64,000 nt of DNA, taken from assembly GCA_035610835.1 (NCBI GenBank), contig CM069448.1, forward strand, positions 15,190,462 through 15,254,461, given 5' to 3'. A model generated the notes under the pieces. It had not been told where the DNA came from, ran no database searches, and was given only the letters and a program-made list of their open reading frames with translations. Position 1 is the first letter of the stretch. Each line of letters starts with the position of its first letter. Shown in pieces: positions 45,645-56,375 of the stretch. A program made the position numbers and the translations under genes. The stretch is from Ophiura sarsii. Taxonomy: Eukaryota; Echinodermata; Ophiuroidea; Amphilepidida; Ophiuridae.

Positions 45645-47392
45645 CAAATCATCATTATATGACATTCTTTTAACAAAGTCAGGTGCATCAGTATTGTTTT
45701 AAAGAAATCACTATAAAATCAATGTCAATGGTAGTTGTATTATGAGAAGAGAGCAATATATTTAATTATGCACCTTACTGCAACAAATATTATGCTTCTG
45801 CCCATAATATGAAGTAGCTAGAAGGCAAAAAAGGTTGTTTCTAGTACGTAGTAACCCTGAAAAGTCATGCGAAATGCGGGTTTTTGTTGTTGGTTTTTTT
45901 GCTCAAATTCATAGTGGAGATTCACTTGAAATGGTTTTATTTAGTCAAATCTGAGCATTTTGTTACTCTTATGCTGGCATTTTTGTATTCTTATGCTGGT
46001 TAAAATGTGATATTCGCCGTGCGGATTTTCACTCTTTTTTTATTGCCATATGTGGCTAATCGCCATCTTGAAACATGTTGAGCACAATTTCGACAAAAGA
46101 TGGTGCCCTAACAACAAATGTTTCCATTTTTTCTATAAAAAAGAAATCAATAACCAAGCGTCTTGGTGAAATGCTCGCGCACTACTGGTAACAAACTTGT
46201 TTTTTTCTTTGGCCTAATATTCTTTCTGTGACATTTGGAACCGTCAAAGAATGAAGCGTATCCACGGTGAACGTTCTCTACCGAGTGTCTTCTATAATTA
46301 AGCAAGTCAGATATAGTTAGGAAAACTTGAATGACATGAAGACAAGCGTGTGTATTGTCTGGAGACAACAGGTGATATGTCGTACTTAGTGGATATACTT
46401 ATACAGGAACGTACCTGGGAGTCCACAGGCCATTCACTCTGTTTCCCTTCAACGAGACAGTAATGTCACTTCATAGATGCGCTGTCGTGCACACATGCAC
46501 TCATATCAAAACTAGAACTGGAATCGGTCTCTGATTTCGAACGGCGAAGCCGTGTGGACCTGGATAATCCACTGTATGTTTTATGACACCTAAGGGAGCC
46601 TCCATGCAAAGAAAAAGTTGCCAAACAAAGAAATCTAATGCTATACATACAAATACTCTTCGTATAATAAATTGTAATACTGTTATGACTTTTTTAAAAT
46701 AGTTTTCTCTTAATTAACAATTTCTGGTCAATAAGTATTCACAGTTTAATTATTCAACACTTCTATAATACTTAAAAATAGTATAACTATTGCTGCGAAT
46801 ATTTGTGCACAAGTTTACCAGCAAGGAATGCCACATGCTGATAGCACGCGTTAGTTGACTGCTGTGTCGGTTGAGGTTGAGATTGGCACTGTCGGTTCAT
46901 TTGACAAGAGGATTTATGGAATTATCATGGTCAAAAGGGCACAGATGATGACAATTGTTTGCTCGCTATGCGCGCATGTGCCCCCAACATTGAGTGTGTT
47001 TTGGTATAAGCTCATTTAAAGCCCAAATGTACCTCAATATAGCGAAAATAAGTATAAAATTACAAATATTTGCGAACTACATGCACATTTTCTAGTAAGA
47101 AAAATCTTGTCGGTTCACTTTCATTTCTTGCCCCCCAATATGAAAAACTTATATATATATAAGATAAAAAATACATGTTTGTTTCCTTAGTTTTTGTGAT
47201 AAGGTCAACTTTTTTTTCTTTCTTTTCAATGTTCAGAAATTATTGGAGTTTCTAATACTAAAATACCTACATACAAAATGAATATATTCATACGTTTTTA
47301 TTTTCGCCTCTGCTGATTTTTGCGGGAAATGTGCGGAAATAAATGTATCGCAAAAATGTCCCCTTTTTACAGTGCATGCATACAGACCGACC
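45645..47392. other. unannotated DNA; possible decayed exon on minus strand
   Basis: 45896-46130 repeats part of the element at 2068-2290. 46168-46218 resembles a GGCC-AAACAAA MITE end. On the minus strand, 46650-46147 has two short open frames and splice-like signals (CAGGTACGT near 46416, TTGTCTCCAG near 46370), but the implied intron would be about 46 bp and no domain is recognised. Confidence 0.3.
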
Positions 47393-47772
47393 TTCCAGCA
47401 CCCGTGTATTCACATCATAGTCACCGGATACTGACTACTAATCAACATACATCGTTCTTGTCATATGCAGCAAATCAAACCACCTTTGCATATTTGATTT
47501 GTGTTCTGTCGTGTAAATTCAATCGCAATTTTATGTCAAAGGTTTCAAAAATGTAATCACTCTTCTAAAACTCAGGAGTTGTTTGTAAAACACTTACCAC
47601 GTTCCAGCACCCAATATGCATTTAAATCACCTAGTCACCCGATACACAACCAATCAACATGTGAAACGGATTTATCTATCGTTTGATGTACATGTCTAAT
47701 GCAGCAATTCAACCCATTGATTTGTGTGCTGTGCAAATTCAATCGCAATTTTATGTCGAAGGTGTCAAAATC
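47393..47772. repeat. imperfect tandem duplication, about 210-220 bp
   Basis: TTCCAGCACCC at 47393 and 47602, and CAATCGCAATTTTATGTC at 47520 and 47740, together with GATTTGTGT and CACCGGATAC/CACCCGATAC between, show two diverged copies of one block. Confidence 0.75.
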
Positions 47773-47913
47773 AGCTCCTAAACTGAAAGTTTGTTTCTTA
47801 AGGACATTTCAATTATAAAGTTCCGGTGTATGTCTCCTCTTATTTATGTGTGTTTTATTTCAAACGTGTATATCAAGAAACAGATAATTGTTTATTTGAT
47901 TGGCCTCCAGATA

Positions 47914-48579
47914 TACCGGGTGGTTCAAAAAAAAGTTGACCCAAGTTCAAAGTAATTTTTCAACCACATGTAAAGTTTCAGAGAATTTATGTTTACTTTG
48001 TCTTAATCAGCAGTTAGTTATGAAATTATCCTGAAAAGATGGCACGTTTAGCTTGTTTGGTTCTTCAGATATGGTTCATTACAGAAAACATGTACAAAAC
48101 TGACTTGTCCACGGGAGCGTCATTTAGTTTTTGTCTTAAACAAAACAGCATGCTCTAGTTTCAGAATTGAAAAGCCCGCCCTGACAAAGTATCCCAATCT
48201 CTATGTTTATGTGCCATTCACATTCAACAAAGAAACGTAGATACGTATAGCTAGGTAATGTCAAGCACCAGACAGATGTTTCAGATGTCTCCTTTTTTCT
48301 TTTTCACCTATTTTTACAATTTGTGACCAATCGTGTGTAAGTCCACTTTGTGCATTCCATCTCCACTAAAGGACGCTCCCGTGGCCAAGGCAGTTTTGTG
48401 CATGCTTTCTGTAATGAACCATATCTGAAGAACCAATCAAGATAAATGTACCATTTTATCAGGATCATTTCAAAACTTACTGTTGATCAAGACTAAGTTA
48501 ACAGAATTTCTCTGAAACTTTAAATGTGGTTGAAAAATTACCTTGAACTTGGGTCAACTTTTTTTTGAACCACCCGGTA
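47914..48579. mobile_element. TA-flanked long-inverted-repeat element
   Basis: TACCGGGTGGTTCAAAAAAA then AGTTGACCCAAGTTCAA at the left is inverted at the right. The complementarity continues for over 200 bp per arm (GGTTCTTCAGATATGGTTCA and CCACGGGAGCGTC appear in both), with an unpaired middle of about 230 bp. TA lies at both ends, as in Tc1/mariner-type elements. It lacks coding capacity, and transcripts would form a long hairpin. Confidence 0.88.
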
Positions 48580-48684
48580 TTTGAAATTCAAGGTAAAGTT
48601 TCATTGGTTATTGCAGGAAGGCTCCATGTGCTCTTGTTGTCTTCATGTTATTTTGTGAAATTTAAAAAGTGTCTTCCATAGTTA

Positions 48685-48775
48685 CGGCTAGGAAAAAATG
48701 CAATCTAATTATTTTCCTACCCTATGTTCTACATAGGGCTAGGAAAAAATGCAATCTCGTTATTTTCCTACCCCT
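48685..48775. repeat. direct duplication of a 37-bp self-complementary block
   Basis: GGCTAGGAAAAAATGCAATC then TMRTTATTTTCCTACCC occurs twice. TAGGAAAA and TTTTCCTA within each block are inverted, and CCTATGT/ACATAGG sit between the blocks. Confidence 0.75.
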
Positions 48776-49680
48776 AGGAATAGGCTTCCAAGTATATTAA
48801 ATAAATGGCAGATTGTATATATAGATATGTTGTTACTAAAACTGGATGAGATGAAAAAGTCTTGTCCGATGGAAATGTCATGCCTGGTGTAAAATTTGGC
48901 CAACAGTATCCAACTAATATCAGACAGGAGAGTGTACAATTTTGCTTAATTCATTTTTCGTTTTTATATTAAAGCCTGTCTGTCCTTTTTAATCCAATTT
49001 CACACTTGTTTTTGTCAGTGTTTTCCCCCTTTTCATTGCTCATTTTTACAACTTCACAAATGTTACATCTTTATTTCCTTTCATAATGTTATTTTCTGTC
49101 ATTGACTATGGAATTGCTATGGCAACCATAAGCTAGTAAATATGATTCAGAAACGACCGGAGGCTATAAGTGTTTGTTGTTTTTTGTTCAGATATTTCCA
49201 ATTCGCTTTTGGGTAGATATGTTCCAACTTTTAATCAAGCAATGTATCTAAAGGATGTGCGTAGTTATTGCCGAAGATGTATTTGGGAAGTAATTCTATA
49301 AAGGGTGAATCAAAGAAATTGTGCATGTATTGTATTGAAACGACCATTTTACCTTGATGTGTGCAATAAACCATGAAATTGGTGTTGTTTTTATAAAGCA
49401 TATTTGATATATTTCATCTTCCGAAAAATGAAAGAAATCTACTGAAAATTAAGCAAAGTGTGACAAGCTTTTTTAAGCTGACCTCTTTTTCACAATTCCA
49501 ATGGGATTTACCCAGTTAAGACATAGCATGATGAAATGGAGTGAGTGCTCACTTCATGCATTTATTGTGATACTGGCAGAGTAAATGAGGTACAATTCAC
49601 ACAAAAGTGTTTAAAATGTTGCATAATTTAATAGTTATGAGAATGTACCATAGCAATAGCATATCAACATATTGCACACA
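48776..49680. other. unannotated AT-rich DNA
   Basis: Left flank of the large palindrome; nothing supported. Confidence 0.4.
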
Positions 49681-50429
49681 TTAAGAGTGACTTTTTTCTA
49701 GATTGACAAACTTTTGGACACACATTTTTTAGATTTTGCTTAAAGTTGGGGAGATGAAAGACATTTAGTAGTTATTTAAAAATATGGTATTAAAAAATTC
49801 AGCAACCCTCTGTTGCCATGGTTACGAGCCTATCTTGTTTTAGGTCATTTTAGGGGGAAATTCTCCTAATTATACTGATTTCAGCAACGAAAAGAGTCAA
49901 AGTTTGGCAGAACCGTACACCAAGGTGGTACATGTTTTGCCCAAACTGACTTCATGAATGAGTTGCCCTATCTCTGGTCTAACAATCAACCGATTTAAAT
50001 AAGTCAGTGTTGCCATATTGATACCCTGTTGCCATGTTCAAATATCACATTTTGAGGACGTTGAAAAAGTCAGATATTACTAACCGACTTCGGGTTGCTA
50101 CAGTTCCTCTCGAGGTGATTTGTTTTTCTTCATGTTTTGTTTTTATAACAAGGACCTATTACCCTTTGAGTTAATTCAAGAAAAAAAATGGGGAAACCCA
50201 GCACTAACGTATCACGTGACCTGAAGTCACATGATCCAATTTACGGGAAATTGCATAGCCGGGTATATATGGGGGGTTACCGTGCACCACCAGTACTCCC
50301 CTAAACAACTTTTTTTTAACTTCCTTTCATTGTCTGTAAACATATTTAGTATATTACCAAAATAATTTTGGTATGCTAAGGGGTTATTCAACATGGCGTC
50401 GAAAATGGCCGCCAAATGGTCAAATTTCC

Positions 50430-51050
50430 TAAAATGACATTATATCAATCAAACTCGGGATCAAAATGTACGGTAAAAGTATAGTTTTAATAGTGGGACG
50501 TATGTATTAGACCACTAGACACTCATATCGAGTACTTTTGCTTTGTTAACATACCTAAATTCAAGATGGCCGCCAAAATGGCTGCCAAAAATGCTAAAAT
50601 TCCATACATTCAGCATATATCAGCCCTACATGTATGATCAGAGTATAGTTTTAACAATGGGATATAAGTGTTAGACTCCTAAAAGCTCATATGCGGCATT
50701 TTTGTTTTGCTTACTAATCTTAAATCCAAAATGGCCGCCAGAATGATGGCCAAAATTGGTCAAAAGTCCATAAAATGACATAATATTAACAAAATGAATG
50801 ATGAAAATAGTTTTTAACAATGGGATGTATTTATTATATCACTAGTAACTCATATTCAGTATTTTTGCTTTGTTAACATACTTTAAATCCAAAATGGCTG
50901 CCAAAATGAGTCCCAAAATGGCTGCTAAAATTGCCAAATTCCATAAGATAGGATAATAACAACCAGAATGTATGATGAAAATATATTAACAATGGGATGT
51001 ATGTATTATAGTACTATCTATTTTTGCTTTGTAATAACTTCTGGATGATA
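50430..51050. repeat. 165-bp tandem subrepeats in the left arm
   Basis: TGGGAYGTATGTATTA-type phrases at 50494, 50659, 50822 and 50994 (steps of 165, 163 and 172) each precede TTTTGCTTTGTTAACATAC and AAAATGGCYGCCAAAATG. About four diverged copies. CAAGATGGCCGCC-like phrases are common in animal repeats. Confidence 0.85.
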
Positions 51051-51126
51051 CATCACATTTAGCCATCTACTTCATATCGAACTTATATCCAACACTATTT
51101 AATGGAAGCAACTAATAACTATCCCA

Positions 51127-51691
51127 TTACAAGCTACAGGGACATTTCTCAAGGTAGTCTTTCAGTTTCATTGAGTAGGTATTTTTCTGTCGTTTATCCG
51201 CTGACAGAGATATCTCGATGCCAAGGCTTTCACAACATGATCTAAGAAGCTGCAACTTAGCCTTTTGCAAGTTGCCACTTCTATTAAGCTCACACAAAAA
51301 TTGGCTCCACTGCAAATAACTGGATGATCGATGGGTATACTACTGTCCATAGCGGCACTTATTTCTGATACAATAATATCATGCGTACTTTCAAATGCCG
51401 CTGCCTTTAGATCATTCTCATCATCGACGCTCAGTTTACGCTTGGATGCCAGTCGGGAAAAATAGCCAGAAATTTGCTGGAACGTGAGGAATTCGTTAAG
51501 TTGAAACAATTGTGTCCCATCTGGGCCTCTGACAAACTGCATCTGCTTTGCAACCAGGTTTGCATCCGCTTTAGCACTTTTGTTAATTTCTCCCTCCCTG
51601 AACCTTTCGTTAAGGTATGGTGTTTGCTTGTTAGAAAAGCGTGCTGATTTTTTTTTTTTTCAGTGCCCAACCTTTTGGGCAGCTTGGATAT
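51127..51691 (-). pseudogene. captured homeodomain-like gene fragment, left-arm copy
   Basis: Minus-strand coding-like sequence with the same order as the right-arm copy: RFSNKQ, YLNERFREGE, VAKQMQFVRG, LFQLNEFLTFQQI, YFSRLASKRKL, then an acidic stretch. Relative to the right copy it has two extra bases in a T run near 51296-51303, which shifts the frame after SGAN and destroys the C-terminal part. An A/T run at 51649-51661 also differs between the arms. No initiation codon is preserved. It cannot encode the same C-terminus as its partner. Confidence 0.7.
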
Positions 51692-51738
51692 GATTTAGAT
51701 ATGTTTGATGGAGCAAATGCCACTTTATTAGTGACACA
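51692..51738. other. unique spacer at the palindrome centre
   Basis: The only part of the element present once. Read on the plus strand it is open and continuous with the right-arm gene fragment (MFDGANATLLVTQ then PSCPKGWALK), so it is probably the 5' part of the captured coding sequence left unduplicated when the palindrome formed. Confidence 0.7.
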
Positions 51739-52305
51739 ATATCCAAGCTGCCCAAAAGGTTGGGCACTGAAACAAAAACAAAAAAATCAGCACGCTTTTC
51801 TAACAAGCAAACACAATACCTTAATGAAAGGTTCAGGGAGGGAGAAATTAACAAAAGTGCTAAAGCGGATGCAAACCTGGTTGCAAAGCAGATGCAGTTT
51901 GTCAGAGGCCCAGATGGGACACAATTGTTTCAACTTAACGAATTCCTCACGTTCCAGCAAATTTCTGGCTATTTTTCCCGACTGGCATCCAAGCGTAAAC
52001 TGAGCGTCGATGATGAGAATGATCTAAAGGCAGCGGCATTTAAAAGTACGCATGATATTATTGTATCAGAAATAAGTGCCGCTATGGACAGTAGTATACC
52101 CATCGATCATCCAGTTATTTGCAGTGGAGCCAATTTGTGTGAGCTTAATAGAAGTGGCAACTTGCAAAAGGCTAAGTTGCAGCTTCTTAGATCATGTTGT
52201 GAAAGCCTTGGCATCGAGATATCTCTGTCAGCGGATAAACGACAGAAAAATACCTACTCAATGAAACTGAAAGACTACCTTGAGAAATGTCCCTGTAGCT
52301 TGTAA
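51693..52305 (+). pseudogene. captured homeodomain-like gene fragment, right-arm copy
   Basis: A plus-strand reading contains CPKGWALK, then after a frame change in an A-rich run (51770-51788) KSARFSNKQTQYLNERF, REGEINKSAKADANLVAKQM, FLTFQQISGYFSRLASKRKL, an acidic stretch, and a final part LQLLRSCCESLGIEISLSA to a stop at 52303-52305. From memory, a module with GWALK followed by RF..Q..YL...F..GE, VA..M, L...QI..FFSRLA.K occurs at the C-terminus of large zinc-finger proteins of cnidarians, molluscs and echinoderms, and its helices look homeodomain-like. No start codon is seen and one frame change is present, so this is a retained gene piece and not a complete gene. The C-terminal ~50 residues are not recognised. 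Identical order in both arms shows capture came before, or with, palindrome formation. Confidence 0.65.
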
Positions 52306-52384
52306 TGGGATAGTTATTAGTTGCTTCCATTAAATAGTGTTGGATATAAGTTCGTTATGAAGTAGATGGCTAAATGTGATGTAT

Positions 52385-53000
52385 CATCCAGAAGTTTTTA
52401 CAAAGCAAAAATAGATAGTACTATAATACATACATCCCATTGTTAATATATTTTCATCATACATTCTGGTTGTTATTATCCTATCTTATGGAATTTGGCA
52501 ATTTTAGAAGCCATTTTGGGACTCATTTTGGCAGCCATTTTGGATTTAAAGTATGTTAACAAAGCAAAAATACTGAATATGAGTTACTAGTGATATAATA
52601 AATACATCCCATTGTTAAAAACTATTTTCATCATTCATTTTGTTAATATTATGTCATTTTATGGACTTTTGACCAATTTTGGCCATCATTCTGGCGGCCA
52701 TTTTGGATTTAAGATTAGTAAGCAAAACAAAAATGCCGCATATGAGCTTTTAGGAGTCTAACACATATATCCCATTGTTAAAACTATACTCTGATCATAC
52801 ATGTAGGGCTGATATATGCTGAATGTATGGAATTTTAGCATTTTTGGCAGCCATTTTGGCGGCCATCTTGAATTTAGGTATGTTAACAAAGCAAAAGTAC
52901 TCGATATGAGTGTCTAGTGGTCTAATACATACGTCCCACTATTAAAACTATACTTTCACCGTACATTTTGATCCCGAGTTTGATTGATATAATGTCATTT
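52385..53000. repeat. 165-bp tandem subrepeats in the right arm
   Basis: Mirror image of the left-arm subrepeats: CATACATCCCATTGTTAA, AATACATCCCATTGTTAAAA, ATATATCCCATTGTTAAAAC and CATACGTCCCACTATTAAAA, with GGCGGCCATTTTGGATTTAA between. Confidence 0.85.
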
Positions 53001-53751
53001 TAGGAAATTTGACCATTTGGCGGCCATTTTCGACGCCATGTTGAATAACCCCTTAGCATACCAAAATTATTTTGGTAATATACTAAATATGTTTACAGAC
53101 AATGAAAGGAAGTTAAAAAAAAGTTGTTTAGGGGAGTACTGGTGGTGCACGGTAACCCCCCATATATACCCGGCTATGCAATTTCCCGTAAATTGGATCA
53201 TGTGACTTCAGGTCACGTGATACGCTAGTGCTGGGTTTCCCCATTTTTTTTCTTGAATTAACTCAAAGGGTAATAGGACCTTGTTATAAAAACAAAACAT
53301 GAAGAAAAACAAATCACCTCGAGAGGAACTGTAGCAACCCGAAGTCGGTTAGTAATATCTGACTTTTTCAACGTCCTGAAAATGTGATATTTGAACATGG
53401 CAACAGGGTATCAATATGGCAACACTGACTTATTTAAATCGGTTGATTGTTAGACCAGAGATAGGGCAACTCATTCATGAAGTCAGTTTGGGCAAAACAT
53501 GTACCACCTTGGTGTACGGTTCTGCCAAACTTTGACTCTTTTCGTTGCTGAAATCAGTATAATTAGGAGAATTTCCCCCTAAAATGACCTAAAACAAGAT
53601 AGGCTCGTAACCATGGCAACAGAGGGTTGCTGAATTTTTTAATACCATATTTTTAAATAACTACTAAATGTCTTTCATCTCCCCAACTTTAAGCAAAATC
53701 TAAAAAATGTGTGTCCAAAAGTTTGTCAATCTAGAAAAAAGTCACTCTTAA

Positions 53752-53854
53752 AATGTTGGGAAGAGAATAGTTTCTTGATATATTGCAGTTTAATACGAAA
53801 GTCAGTCATTTGTGAAAAATACTTGACAGGTTCACAACTTATAAGTTCTGAGGC
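53752..53854. other. short spacer
   Basis: Unique-looking DNA between the large palindrome and the CpG-dense repeat. Confidence 0.4.
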
Positions 53855-54190
53855 CAATGCTACGAAGCTTTATTGGTATCATTTCGTGTCGCGCCTTCGT
53901 CTCGCGTATCGCGGCCCGAAATCTCGTATCGCGTGTTTCGTATCGCGACCCCGAAATTTCGCGTAAAAGATTTATACCACGAAATCTCGGGTCGCGATAC
54001 GAACACGCGACACGAGATTTCGGGCCGCGATACGAGATTTCGCATTGCGGCCCGAAATCTCGCGTAAGAGATTTGCCGCGTATCGCGGCCCGAAATCTCG
54101 CGTCGCGTGTTCGTGGCGCGGCCCGAGATTTCGTGGTATAAATCTTTTACGCGAAATTTCGGGTCGCAATACGAACACGAAATTTCGACC
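53855..54190. repeat. CpG-dense inverted-repeat block (CGAAATCTCGGG family), copy 1
   Basis: Dozens of CGCGATACG, CGAGATTTCGGG and CCCGAAATCTCG phrases in both orientations. A long inverted repeat pairs CGCGTAAAAGATTTATACCA (then CGAAATCTCGGG) near 53962 with its exact inverse ending near 54154. The left edge CGAAGCTTTATTGGTATCAT then TTCGTGTCGCG is shared, reversed, with the copy at 61960-62175. ORFs in all frames here are by-products of RDFGPRYE-like repetition. Confidence 0.85.
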
Positions 54191-54505
54191 ACTTTCTTAA
54201 GATCGCCCATGTCTAAACGGGATACCGGCTGTCAATACCATAAACTCGAGCTGATCACAAATTTAGACAGCACAACTGGAATAAACTTGTTCGAGCTGAT
54301 AAAAAGCCTGATATATCATATTAGACAGCACAAATGGATGGAGTATCAGGGACAACATGGACACAAAGACCAATCCAATGATAATGGTATGTCTAATAAG
54401 TATAACTTGAACGAACATTATATTTATTTATTTTAAAATTCATGCCACGCATGATGATGGTCATGAATGATACTGATAGTGATAGATAGATGGTCACACA
54501 TTCAC
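54191..54505. other. unannotated DNA
   Basis: ACAGCACAACTGGAATAAAC and ACAGCACAAATGGATGGAGT at 54269 and 54326, each near GAGCTGAT, hint at a weak duplication. Nothing else. Confidence 0.35.
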
Positions 54506-54664
54506 AGTCCTAGAGAAGGTGGACAAATTTGGCCACCTATTTGGGGGCAAAATTTGCAAACCAAAACAAATTGCGTAATAAATTCATTATTTAAATACTG
54601 GGAAATATTTGCCAGTGCACTGGCAAATTTGCCAGGCTGGCAAATTTGTCCACCTTCTAGGACT
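54506..54664. mobile_element. 159-bp MITE with AGTCCTAGA ends
   Basis: AGTCCTAGAGAAGGTGGACA then AATTTGGCCA at the left and the inverse (AGTCCTAGAAGGTGGACAAA) at the right. TTGCCAGTGCACTGGCAAA inside is a further near-perfect palindrome. No target duplication is established because the right flank is a CTATCTAT microsatellite. Confidence 0.8.
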
Positions 54665-54717
54665 ATCTATATATCTATCTATCTATTCGATATAGTGCAG
54701 AATTCATTTATGTATGA

Positions 54718-54932
54718 ATATTGTGGCAATATCCTCAAATAGGTCTTACACACGGAATAAAGAACAAGGCAGCTATCAGTTTTACAATGTATATAAAACA
54801 ACTGCAAGTGCAAAACAATTGCCGCCTTATCAGTTTTACAATGTAAAACAACTGCAAGTGCAAAACAATTGCTGCCTTGTGTTTTATTCCGTGTGTAAGA
54901 CCTATTTGAGGATATTGCCAATATTGTCGCAC
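54718..54932. mobile_element. MITE with ~50-bp terminal repeats and internal duplication
   Basis: GGCAATATCCTCAAATAGGT then CTTACACACGGAATAAA is present at both ends in inverted orientation. The inside holds two copies of TCAGTTTTACAATGT then AAAACAACTGCAAGTGCAAA and ACAATTGC, in the same orientation. Confidence 0.85.
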
Positions 54933-55161
54933 TGCGTATTTCCTGAAACCTAGGAATACTTGTGTACAGGTAACAGACCCAGGATGATCCCCTACATTGT
55001 ACTCTTTACGATGAGGCTTGTAACTATTTAACGTATTCAGTCTGGAATTGTCTGAATACACGGGACCAACGGACGGCTTAACGTAACTCTCCGAATCATG
55101 GCGAACTGACACTCACTGTATAGACCTGCACGTTGTAGGCCTACACAGTGAATGGGGTAGA

Positions 55162-55262
55162 GGAGAAATTCTACAATTAAATTTGATTATCAGCTTAAAC
55201 CATGGAAAGAGACTCCGATAACTAACCCTCACTGAATTAAAATTTGATTGTAGAATTTCCGA
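55162..55262. repeat. inverted repeat with ~25-bp arms
   Basis: GAAATTCTACAATTAAATTT near 55165 and AAATTTGATTGTAGAATTTC near 55240 are complementary with few mismatches, 50 bp apart. Confidence 0.7.
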
Positions 55263-56375
55263 CCTAGATAGGAACTTTTTGGGGTGAACAAAGAATCCTG
55301 GTTTCAAGGCGACTCGAACCCACGATTGATAGAAAACTCCCGAACGATGAATTTTCAACCCCTAATATCGAGGACTTTACATTTAATTATTTTCCAAGTA
55401 TTAATTTAATTGATACCTATTTAGTATTGTAATGCAATCATGTTCTATATAATTATGTTTGTACCATCTCTGATAGTATTAAAGTCAGAAAGTATCAAAT
55501 GAAGTTTATTGAAAGTCATTTTAAAGCCTGTGAAAATCCTAAATAAAAATAAAATAATAACATATTTTGTTATCTCAATTTCGACATGGGCGGCAACAAG
55601 AAACTCAAAATTAATTGTGAACGGCCTAATCCTAACGCCAAGTTAAATTTTAAAAAGGTTTCACTCGCGTCCGAGTTTTGGAAAAATAGGAGGGGCTTTT
55701 TAATTTTTAAATTCCCCTATTTAACAGCGTTTTATCCCATATTTGGCATACAAAATGGTGTCTGCTAAAACTTAGAGGAGGGCAGGCCCTTTTTATTTAT
55801 TTTTATTTTGAGAACTAGGCCCCTCTAATGATCACAAAACTCTGCACCAGGGGTGGGCAACCTACGGCCCACCAATGTTATTTTTGTGCTGCTGTAAGGA
55901 GGCTTCGCCAATTTGGAGCTGATCAAATTATAGAAAGAAAATTAATTCACTTCACTATTTTTGTTTTTGTCTTTATATATACAGGGAATGATGGTTTACG
56001 AGATCTACATCTTTATGGCGCACCGCACACTTGTCGCTAGCTACAACAGGGAATTTGTGATACCATGATTAGGGCATCTGATAGGACTAAACACATCCTA
56101 AAAAGCTTCTTAAATAGTAACTCATAAACAATACTGTTACACTGTACATCACTGTTACATGTCAAGCAAATTATAAGGAAAAAGACAATGCATTTCAAGT
56201 GTGATCTAAATAAGAAAAGGAATGAGTTGAACTCTGGAACAGGACCGATGTTTTATTAGTTACATGATATTGATATTCTATATATTTTGAGTGGCACCGC
56301 AGAGCCTCAGACTAACTATTACAATCATTTAGTAGGCCTATTAAGAAAAAAAACACACCTGTTTTACCTGTCATG
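55263..56375. other. unannotated DNA with a hAT-like start
   Basis: CCAGGGGTGGGCAACCTACG then GCCC at 55847 is a hAT-type terminus, but no partner end is clear. 55893-55929 matches 32162-32198 in reverse. No gene supported. Confidence 0.4.

Larger units (their letters stand above)
49681..53751. mobile_element. 4.07-kb TTAA-flanked palindromic element with captured gene fragment
   Basis: Arms 49681-51691 and 51739-53751 are near-identical inverted copies (differences of the order of one or two per hundred bases in stretches compared by eye) around a 47-bp spacer. TTAA lies at both outer limits (49681-49684, 53748-53751), and similarity stops there, so TTAA is the likely target duplication. 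The ends start GAGTGACTTTTTTCTAGA. From outside in, each arm holds about 0.8 kb of unclassified sequence, about four 165-bp subrepeats, then about 0.56 kb of gene-derived sequence. No transposase ORF. The superfamily (piggyBac, Kolobok or other TTAA users) is not determined. Confidence 0.9.

Noticed and set aside
46490..46615. Minus-strand reading with VDYPGPHGF, resembling a short phrase of the p53/p63/p73 DNA-binding domain.
   Set aside because: The match is only about eight residues; the following residues do not continue the domain and a stop comes soon after. It is more likely chance, though a protein search would settle it.
46147..46650. Possible two-exon minus-strand gene with splice-like signals.
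   Set aside because: The implied intron is about 46 bp, part of the second frame runs into a MITE end, and no domain is recognised.
53857..54210. Several overlapping ORFs with repeated EISGRDTR/RDFGPRYE residues.
   Set aside because: Open frames occur on both strands and in several phases because the CpG-dense repeat lacks stops; no real protein is indicated.
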